Shown in pieces: positions 55,297 through 64,000 of a stretch of 64,000 nt of DNA (positions are counted from its first letter, which is position 1; every line of letters starts with the position of its first letter). Source of the stretch: Hymenobacter polaris (GTDB lineage Bacteria > Bacteroidota > Bacteroidia > Cytophagales > Hymenobacteraceae); the NCBI RefSeq assembly GCF_012927305.1, contig NZ_JABBGH010000002.1, positions 62,001 through 126,000 of the forward strand. The letters run 5' to 3'. A program made the translations under genes and the position numbers. The notes below the pieces were generated by a model. That model was not told the origin of the DNA, made no database searches, and saw only the letters and a list, made by a program, of their open reading frames with translations.

Positions 55297-55402
55297 AGAC
55301 GGTCATGCTGAGCGAAGTCGAAGCATCTCTACCGCGTAAGTAATCTTAACGATTGGTACTTATGTGGTAGAGATGCTTCGACTTCGCTCAGCATGACCGT
55401 CT
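55297..55402. repeat. Family A hairpin element, copy at 55.3 kb
   Basis: Arms of 46 bases (55297-55342 and 55357-55402) are complementary with two mismatches in the inner part. The variable block is GAGCGAAGTCGAAG / CTTCGACTTCGCTC, different from the other copies but matched on both sides. It lies between the convergent Uma2 and M16 genes. Confidence 0.92.
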
Positions 55403-55431
55403 ATTTATTTTTTTGCCGCTCCTGGCTACCC

Positions 55432-58209
<2,778 letters not shown>

Positions 58210-58337
58210 AGCGGCAGAAAAAAGGTGAGGCCGCTAAGTAACCAGTTTTCTGGCACTTAACCACTATGTTCTTGCACGCCCAGAAGAATATATTTTAGTG
58301 CTTGTCTGCCCGCATAAATAAGCATAAGCCAGCCGCA

Positions 58338-58526
58338 CTAGTCGTAAGGCGCCACGCTGGTAATCCCAAAGCTGGTGCCATGCGACTCGATAACCAGCTT
58401 CAGGTTTCCCAAGAGGTAAAGCTGGCTTTCGTGAACGTAGCCCCGGAAGCTGCTGTCGGCCGCCACTACTGGTAACCAATTTCCGGGCAGGCGGCCAGCA
58501 TACCTACTACCAGTAAGCCGAAGCAA
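58338..58526 (-). pseudogene. Remnant resembling a bacterial SH3-like domain
   Basis: A 62-codon frame without an ATG encodes LPGNWLPVVAADSSFRGYVHESQLYLL, close to the GWVxxxxL end of SH3_3 cell-wall-binding domains. No signal peptide or partner domain precedes it. The frame begins at a TTG. It looks like the C-terminal remnant of a lost gene or a very small protein. It lies between the M16 and cytochrome c genes, in a spacer of about 340 bases with no other gene. Confidence 0.35.
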
Positions 58527-58549
58527 AGTGGGTGGCGCACAGCGATACC

Positions 58550-58840
58550 TTACTTCAGCGTTAAGGAGTACTCCACTACGCGCTGCACCTCGGCGGGCGT
58601 TAGCTCACTCTTGAAAGCAGGCATCTTGCCCATGCCGTTCGTTACCAAATAGGTGCGGCCTATCACGTTGAGGTTGCTCTTGGTTAGGTCGTGGGCGCCG
58701 TTGAGGCCTAGGCGGCCATCCTTGCCGTGGCAGCGGGCGCAGTAGATGCTAAAGAGCTTCTGGCCCGATTCGGGCGGGCCAGCGGAGATTGGGCGGGGCG
58801 GCGCCAGCAGCAGCGGCACCAGCAAAAAATAGGCAAGCAT
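58550..58840 (-). CDS. Class I cytochrome c, small exported
   Basis: A protein of 96 residues. A signal peptide (MLAYFLLVPLLLAPPRPISA) precedes a mono-haem c-type domain: haem attachment CARCH near residue 34, GKDGRLG, and the distal Met in GMGKMPAFKSELTPAEV. It carries electrons in the periplasm. I chose ATG 58840 (a TTG lies 15 bp upstream). Confidence 0.88.
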   Translation of the reverse strand: MLAYFLLVPLLLAPPRPISAGPPESGQKLFSIYCARCHGKDGRLGLNGAHDLTKSNLNVIGRTYLVTNGMGKMPAFKSELTPAEVQRVVEYSLTLK

Positions 58841-59016
58841 AAAGGAGCAACGCAAAAACTTTCCCGAAAGTAACCCAAGCTGCGCCCGGCTCCGCGCCGG
58901 CGCCCGACCTTTGCCGATGGTAAATGAGCAAGTGCGTAAATGAGTGAGTTAGGCTAGCCCTGCTGCTCAGCGCCACAGGCCTGATTTACTTATCTACTCA
59001 TTTACTCATCTACAGC

Positions 59017-60135
59017 TTGCGCGTCGCCGTCGTCATTAATACTTCCTGGAACATCTGGAATTTTCGCCGCGGGCTGGTGCGCGCCTTGCAAGCCGCCGGC
59101 CACGAAGTGCTGGCCATCGCCCCGCCCGACGACTACTCGGGCCGACTGGAAAGCGAGCTGGGTTGCCGCTACGTGCCCATTCTGATGGAAAACAAGGGCA
59201 CCAACCCGGTGAAAGACGCCCAGCTCACGCGCCGCTTTCTGCGCATTTACCGGCGTGAGCGGCCCGATGTGCTGCTGCACTTCACCATCAAGCCCAACAT
59301 CTACGGCACGCTGGCGGCCCGGCTGGCGGGCATTCCGTGCATCAACAACGTGAGTGGGCTGGGCACGGTGTTCATCGTCGAAAACCTGGTGAGTAAGGTG
59401 GCGCGGGGCCTGTACCGCTTCGCGTTTCAGTTTCCCTACAAGGTTTTTTTTCAGAATAATGACGACCGGGAGCTGTTCATCCGCTACGGTTTGGTGAAGC
59501 CCATGCTCACGGGCTTGGTGCCCGGCTCGGGTGTCGATTTAGCACGGTTTCAGCCCGTTGCCGCGCCGCCAGCTACGCCCTTCACCTTCCTAATGGTGGC
59601 GCGGGTGCTCTACGAAAAAGGCGTAGTGGAATACTTCGAGGCGGCTCGGCAGGTGCGGCAGGCCCTAGGCCCGGCCAGCGTGCGCCTGCAGCTGCTGGGC
59701 GGCCTCGACGAAGCCGGCGGCGTGGGCGTGCCGCGCGCCACCTTCGAGCAGTGGCTGGCCGAGGGCCACGTGGACTACCTGGGCACCAGCGACGACGTGG
59801 CCGCCCACCTGCACCGGGCGCACTGCGTGGTGCTGCCCAGCTACCGCGAGGGCACCCCCAAAACGCTGCTCGAAGCGGCGGCCTGCGGCAAGCCCCTGGT
59901 AACCACCGACGTGCCCGGCTGCCGCGAAACCGTGCAAAACGGCCGCAACGGCTACCTCTGCCAGGTGCGCTCGGCCGACGACCTGGCCGCCAAGCTGCTG
60001 CAAATGGCGCAGCTGCCTCCCGAGCGCCTGCTTGCTATGGGCGAAGCTAGCCGCCAGCTGGCCGCCGAAAAGTTTGACGAAAAGCTGGTGCTGCGCGAGT
60101 ACCTGGCCGCCGTAGCCGAGGCGGGCAAAAATTAG
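59017..60135 (+). CDS. Glycosyltransferase family 4 (GT-B) sugar transferase
   Basis: A GT-B enzyme of 372 residues. The N-terminal acceptor domain starts MRVAVVINTSWNIWNFRRGL, with TIKPNIYGTLAARLAGIP and NNVSGLG. The C-terminal donor domain shows MVARVLYEKGVVEYFEAA and the conserved EX7E region LPSYREGTPKTLLEAAACGKPLVTTDVPGCRE. It probably adds a sugar to a lipid-linked glycan; rfbC lies next door. The start is a TTG (59017); no ATG is in frame nearby. The stop codon merges with a palindrome at 60134. Confidence 0.9.
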   Translation: MRVAVVINTSWNIWNFRRGLVRALQAAGHEVLAIAPPDDYSGRLESELGCRYVPILMENKGTNPVKDAQLTRRFLRIYRRERPDVLLHFTIKPNIYGTLAARLAGIPCINNVSGLGTVFIVENLVSKVARGLYRFAFQFPYKVFFQNNDDRELFIRYGLVKPMLTGLVPGSGVDLARFQPVAAPPATPFTFLMVARVLYEKGVVEYFEAARQVRQALGPASVRLQLLGGLDEAGGVGVPRATFEQWLAEGHVDYLGTSDDVAAHLHRAHCVVLPSYREGTPKTLLEAAACGKPLVTTDVPGCRETVQNGRNGYLCQVRSADDLAAKLLQMAQLPPERLLAMGEASRQLAAEKFDEKLVLREYLAAVAEAGKN

Positions 60136-60243
60136 CTTGGACGCTGCGAGTCCGAGCGCGAGCGCAGCGAGCAGGCGAGACCGGACGACGCTACCGCGAG
60201 GATGCTCGCTGGCGCTCGCGCTCAAACTCGCAGCGTCCAAGCT
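60134..60243. repeat. Long palindrome family C between glycosyltransferase and rfbC
   Basis: Arms of about 40 bases (60134-60173 and 60203-60243) share AGCTTGGACGCTGCGAG, GAGCGCGAGCGC and AGCGAGCA in inverted form, with one short bulge and a few mismatches. The left arm begins inside the TAG stop of the glycosyltransferase gene; the right arm ends 21 bp before the rfbC start. Confidence 0.88.
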
Positions 60244-60264
60244 GCCCTTAATTTTACCTCCCAT

Positions 60265-60813
60265 ATGCAAGTATCAACGTTCCCCATCGAGGGTCTGCTG
60301 GAGTTTCGGCCCCGCATTTTTGGCGACGACCGCGGCGCGTTCTTCGAGTCGTTCAGCGCCCGCACCATGGAAGGCCTGGGGCTGCCGCACCTCGACTGGG
60401 TGCAGGACAACCAAAGCAGCTCGAAGGCCGGCACCGTGCGCGGGCTGCACTTCCAGTGCCCGCCCCACGCCCAGGCTAAGCTGGTGCGCGTAGCTCAGGG
60501 CCGCGCCCTCGATGTGGTGGTGGACCTGCGGGCGGGCTCGCCTACCTACGGCCAACACGCTACGGTAGAGCTAACCGCCGCGCTGGGCAACGTCTTTTTC
60601 GTGCCCGTCGGCTTCGCCCACGGCTTCGTGGCGCTGGAAGATAACACGCTGTTTCTCTACAAGTGCACCGACTACTACGCGCCCGCCGCCGAGGGCGGCC
60701 TGCTGTGGAACGACCCCGCCCTGGGCATCAACTGGCAGCTGCCCAGCGAGGCGCTGATATCTCCCAAAGATGCCATTCTGCCCACGCTGGCCGAATTCGA
60801 TAGCCCGTTTTAA
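60265..60813 (+). CDS. rfbC: dTDP-4-dehydrorhamnose 3,5-epimerase
   Basis: A cupin enzyme of 182 residues converting dTDP-4-keto-6-deoxyglucose to dTDP-4-keto-rhamnose in dTDP-L-rhamnose synthesis. Motifs FGDDRGAFFESF, NQSSSKAGTVRGLHFQ (His of the catalytic base), VVVDLRAGSPTYG, VGFAHGFVAL and YKCTDYYAP (catalytic Tyr) are in order. The length is normal. I chose ATG 60265; it follows the glycosyltransferase gene, so the two may serve surface-glycan synthesis. Confidence 0.95.
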   Translation: MQVSTFPIEGLLEFRPRIFGDDRGAFFESFSARTMEGLGLPHLDWVQDNQSSSKAGTVRGLHFQCPPHAQAKLVRVAQGRALDVVVDLRAGSPTYGQHATVELTAALGNVFFVPVGFAHGFVALEDNTLFLYKCTDYYAPAAEGGLLWNDPALGINWQLPSEALISPKDAILPTLAEFDSPF

Positions 60814-60845
60814 GCAGGACGTTAGTGGTTGTTAAGGTTAACGTT

Positions 60846-60970
60846 AACCAAAAAAGGCCGTCATGCTGAGCCCCGCGAAGCATCTCTACTGCGTAAGTAA
60901 ACCTAACGTTTGAGGTTAGTTACCCGGTAGAGATGCTTCGCGGGGCTCAGCATGACGGCCTTTTTTGGTT
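60846..60970. repeat. Family A hairpin element, copy at 60.9 kb
   Basis: The outer arms begin AACCAAAAAAGGCCGTCATG and end with the reverse, GGCCTTTTTTGGTT. The variable block is GAGCCCCGCGAAG / CTTCGCGGGGCTC, matched on both sides but different from other copies. It lies between the convergent rfbC and murF genes with A6 and T6 runs. Confidence 0.93.
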
Positions 60971-60991
60971 GAACTCACTGCTATTAACGAA

Positions 60992-62290
60992 TTACAGTAC
61001 GTCTAGCAGCGACTCCAGGCCCATGCCGCGGCTGCCTTTTAGCAGCACCAGCTGCCCGGCTAGGGGGTGCGCCGCCAGCCAGGCGGCGGCCTCGGCTTTG
61101 GTGGCGAAATGATGGGCGGCGGGGTGCGTTTGCGCGGCGGCCTGCAGCAACGGGCCCACCAGCAGGGCGTTGGGTAGCTGTAGCTCCGCCAGCAGCTCGC
61201 CTAGGGCCTGGTGCTCGGCCAAAGCGCTGTCGCCCAGCTCAAACATGTCGCCCAGGATAACCCAGCGGCTTTGGTCGGCGGCCGTGGGCCGGCTGGCAAA
61301 GCTGCGCAGGGCGGCGGCCATGCTGCTGGGGTTGGCGTTGTAGGCGTCGAGGATGAGGTCGTTGCCGCGGACGGTGCGCAGCAGCTGCGAGCGGTTGTTT
61401 TGCGGGTTGTAAGCCCCTAGGGCGGCGGCTATCTGGGTGGTAGGCACCCCAAAGTGCGCGCCCGCGGCGGCGGCGGCGGCCATGTTCGGGAAGTTGTATT
61501 CGCCCGTGAGTTGGGCCGCCACGCCGGTGCCATCCCAGAGGCGCAGGCGCAGGGCCGGGTCGGCGCCGAGCAGGGTGGTGGCGTAGCTGTCAGAGGGGGC
61601 AGGGTAGCTGATGCGCCAGGCCACGGCAGCGGCCAGGGCGGGCAACTTGGCATCGAGGGTGTTGACGAAGGCGGTACCCTGGTGCGCGGCCAGGTAGTCG
61701 AACAGCTCGCCCTTGCCCAAGGCAATGCCTTCCTCGCCGCCAAAGCCTTCGAGGTGCGCCTTGCCAATGTTGGTGATGAGGCCGTGGGTGGGGGCGGCCC
61801 ACTGGCAGTAGGCGGCAATCTCGCCCCGGTGGTTGGCGCCCATCTCCACCACGGCCAGCTCGTGCTGCTCGGGGCGCAGGCGCAGCAAGGTGAGCGGCAC
61901 GCCGATGTGGTTGTTGAGGTTGCCGCTGGTGGCCAGCACGTTGTACTTCTGGGCCAGCACCGCCGTGAGCAGCTCCTTGGTGGTGGTTTTGCCGTTCGAG
62001 CCCGTCACGGCCAGCACCGGGCCCCGGAAGTGGCGGCGGTGCTCCTGGGCCAGGGCTTGCAGGGCGGCCAGCGGGTCGGCGGCGTAGGTGTAGCGGGCGG
62101 CGTCGGTGGCGGCCAGGGCGGCATCGTCTACCACGGCGTGGCGGGCGCCGGCGGCCAGCGCGCCCGGCGCAAAGGCAGCCCCCCGAAAGCTGGGCCCGTT
62201 GAGGGCAAAAAACAAGGTGCCTAGCTGCGGCTGGCGCGAATCGGTGCTGACCTGGCCCTGGGCGGCGAGGTAGTGGTCGTAGAGAGTCAT
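60992..62290 (-). CDS. murF: UDP-N-acetylmuramoyl-tripeptide--D-alanyl-D-alanine ligase
   Basis: An ATP-dependent peptidoglycan-precursor ligase of 432 residues. The P-loop is AVTGSNGKTTTKELL (near residue 105). Other Mur-ligase marks are LNNHIGVPLTLL, VVEMGANHRGEIA, TNIGKAHLEGFGG and LDAYNANPSSMAAAL. It adds D-Ala-D-Ala to the UDP-MurNAc-tripeptide in the cytosol. I chose ATG 62290 (MTLYDHYLAAQGQVSTDSR), the usual start for Bacteroidota MurF. Confidence 0.95.
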   Translation of the reverse strand: MTLYDHYLAAQGQVSTDSRQPQLGTLFFALNGPSFRGAAFAPGALAAGARHAVVDDAALAATDAARYTYAADPLAALQALAQEHRRHFRGPVLAVTGSNGKTTTKELLTAVLAQKYNVLATSGNLNNHIGVPLTLLRLRPEQHELAVVEMGANHRGEIAAYCQWAAPTHGLITNIGKAHLEGFGGEEGIALGKGELFDYLAAHQGTAFVNTLDAKLPALAAAVAWRISYPAPSDSYATTLLGADPALRLRLWDGTGVAAQLTGEYNFPNMAAAAAAGAHFGVPTTQIAAALGAYNPQNNRSQLLRTVRGNDLILDAYNANPSSMAAALRSFASRPTAADQSRWVILGDMFELGDSALAEHQALGELLAELQLPNALLVGPLLQAAAQTHPAAHHFATKAEAAAWLAAHPLAGQLVLLKGSRGMGLESLLDVL

Positions 62291-62528
62291 AGGGGGCGGC
62301 GCGGGCAACCCGGCCTAGGGCCGCCGCGCCCGCAAAGGTGGGGCGGGCCCGCCTTTTGGCCCGCGCCGGCCCTAGGGCCGCCCGCCGAAAATAATCGGGT
62401 GGCCGGGGCCGTTACCAAATTGTGCCGCCCGCCGCCGTAGTTTTTAGCGGCTTTTGGCGGGCGGCTGCAACCCTTGGCCCGGCCGGCGGTGTTAGGCAGC
62501 CGGGGCTCATTTTCTTTACGTTACTTCG

Positions 62529-64000
62529 ATGCGAACACGGTTTACTTGGTGGGGGACCCTAGGGGTGCTGGTGGCACTGGGGGTGGCCCGGCCCGCGCGG
62601 GCCCAAGGCGTGGGGCTGGCGTTTGGCAGCGTGGCCCAGGTGGTGCAGGGCGCCGATACGCTAGCCCAGGCCTGGGTGGGTGGCCTCAACACGCCGCAGT
62701 TCAGTGCCCTCGACCTCGACGGCGACGGCCAGCCCGACCTCTACGCCTTCGACCGCGAGTCGGCCCGCAGCTACACCTGGCTGAGCGTGGCCACCCCCAG
62801 CGGCCGGCGCTACCGCTACGCCCCCGACTACGCCGCCGCTTTTCCGGCCGATATGACGGGCTGGGCGCTGCTGCGCGACTACGACTGCGACGGGCGGCCC
62901 GACTTATTTACGGCCGGGACCAGCGGCAACATCCGGGTGTTTCGCAACGCGGCCGATGCCAGCGGCCGGCCCAGCTTTGTGCTGGCCAACGGCGAGCTGT
63001 CGTTTCCGGCCGGCAATGGCTACACCGCCAACCTCAACATTGGGGCCTACAACCTGCCCGCCATTCAGGACGTGAACGGTGATGGCAAGCTCGATATTCT
63101 GACCTACGACTTCTACGGCTCGACGCTGCTCGAGCTGTACCTCAACGCCAGCCCCGATGCCTGCGGGGGCGTCAGCACCTTCAACCGGGTGAGCACCTAC
63201 TGGGGGCAACTGCAGGTATCCTGCGTCAGCTGCAACTCCTACCAGCTAGTGGGCGACACCTCGCCCTGCGCCACCTACCGCACCGACCACAGCCAGGGCC
63301 ACAACGTGCTGCTGCTGGACCTCAACGGCGACGGCAAGCTCGACTTGCTGGACGGGCGCGACAATTGCGCCACCCTCACCCGCCTGCTCAACTCGGGGGC
63401 CAGCAGCACCGACGCCTTGCTCGCCCCGGCGGGGGCCAGCAGCAGCTTCCCGTCAGCGGCCGCGCCGGTCAACCTGCCCGTATTTCCGGCGCCCTACCAG
63501 CTCGACGCCGACTTCGACGGGGTGCCCGATTTGCTGATTGCGCCCAACATGCTGGACAACTCGGCCGACCGGGTAAGCTTGCGCCAGTGCGTGCGCCTGT
63601 ACCACAACGCCGCCACCAGCGCCAGCGCTACCCCCAGCTATACGCTGACCAACAGCAGCTTCCTGCAAAGCGAGATGCTCGACGTGAGCGAAGGCGCCAT
63701 GGCGGCGTTTGGCGACCTCGACGGCGACGGGCTGCCCGACATGCTCATCGGCAACCAGGGCGACCAGGTGAACGGCTACTACCGCGCCAGCCTATCCTAC
63801 TACCGCAACGTGGGCACCGCCCGCCGCCCTGTGTACCGGCTGGTGAGCGACGACTACCTGGGCCTGGGCGCGGCCGCCGTGGCGGCCAATGCCCGCTTCG
63901 AAAGCCTGCGCCCCGCCCTGGTTGACCTCAACCGCGACGGCACCCTCGACCTAACATACTCGGCCTACGACGGCACCACCAACCGCCTGTACTACCTGCT
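62529..64000 (+). CDS. Exported FG-GAP/VCBS-type calcium-binding surface protein, 3' end outside window
   Basis: An open frame of 490 codons from ATG 62529 runs off the window. A signal peptide (LGVLVALGVARPARAQ) is followed by a repeated domain: seven DxDxDG-like loops are visible (DLDGDGQPDLY, DYDCDGRPDLF, DVNGDGKLDIL, DLNGDGKLDLL, DADFDGVPDLL, DLDGDGLPDML, DLNRDGTLDLT), each followed by hydrophobic residues, as in FG-GAP/VCBS beta-propellers. Related Bacteroidota proteins are secreted by the type IX system through a C-terminal sorting domain, which would lie beyond the end. A CCCTAGGG sits in the signal-peptide codons. Confidence 0.88.
   Translation, partial: MRTRFTWWGTLGVLVALGVARPARAQGVGLAFGSVAQVVQGADTLAQAWVGGLNTPQFSALDLDGDGQPDLYAFDRESARSYTWLSVATPSGRRYRYAPDYAAAFPADMTGWALLRDYDCDGRPDLFTAGTSGNIRVFRNAADASGRPSFVLANGELSFPAGNGYTANLNIGAYNLPAIQDVNGDGKLDILTYDFYGSTLLELYLNASPDACGGVSTFNRVSTYWGQLQVSCVSCNSYQLVGDTSPCATYRTDHSQGHNVLLLDLNGDGKLDLLDGRDNCATLTRLLNSGASSTDALLAPAGASSSFPSAAAPVNLPVFPAPYQLDADFDGVPDLLIAPNMLDNSADRVSLRQCVRLYHNAATSASATPSYTLTNSSFLQSEMLDVSEGAMAAFGDLDGDGLPDMLIGNQGDQVNGYYRASLSYYRNVGTARRPVYRLVSDDYLGLGAAAVAANARFESLRPALVDLNRDGTLDLTYSAYDGTTNRLYYL

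Overview
The window reads as a chromosomal segment of a high-G+C member of the Bacteroidota, most like Hymenobacter (order Cytophagales). The grounds are the gene content: bacillithiol reductase YpdA, bacterial GGGP synthase, LytTR two-component pair, TonB/OMP receptors with carboxypeptidase-regulatory domains, AsmA protein, YugP peptidase and Uma2 nuclease. Shine-Dalgarno sites are generally absent and proteins are rich in Ala, Gly, Leu and Pro. I saw no rRNA, tRNA, CRISPR array, prophage or intact insertion sequence.

Layout. 0-6.3 kb: partial methyltransferase, ypdA, DnaJ-TPR protein, a holin-like/acidic protein/GGGP synthase cluster and a serine hydrolase. 6.4-12.7 kb: AraC regulator, acyl-CoA dehydrogenase, YugP, heptose adenylyltransferase (rfaE2), YbhN-like membrane protein, panD and an unknown protein. 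12.7-20.7 kb: S9 prolyl oligopeptidase, a strongly AT-rich acyltransferase-SGNH gene that looks transferred, then DUF4286, nitronate monooxygenase and small proteins. 20.8-26.4 kb: MFS transporter and a probable metal (zinc-type) cluster of CDF exporter, TonB receptor and His-rich small protein. 26.6-36.8 kb: two tandem paralogues, htpG, an AT-rich orphan, a carboxylesterase, and a LytS/LytR-like pair divergent from an outer-membrane beta-barrel receptor. 37-44.3 kb: AsmA protein and a three-gene type-I-secretion-like operon whose ABC component has no ATPase domain. 44.5-50.7 kb: RND tripartite efflux operon. 51-64 kb: LRR-kinase fusion, SRPBCC protein, hflX, Uma2, M16 peptidase, cytochrome c, glycosyltransferase, rfbC, murF and a partial calcium-binding FG-GAP-type surface protein.

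Two layers lie on top of the genes. First, the palindrome CCCTAGGG, or CCTAGG with one flank kept, recurs roughly every 750 bp in genes and spacers alike (about 87 CCTAGG and 45 full CCCTAGGG by hand count). CTAG-containing words are usually rare in bacteria. This looks like a highly iterated palindrome comparable to cyanobacterial HIP1. Second, several families of long imperfect palindromes of about 60-225 bp sit almost exactly between stop codons. Their arms differ between loci but stay complementary within each locus. A dyad-symmetric four-box operator candidate lies between the LytTR pair and the divergent receptor gene.
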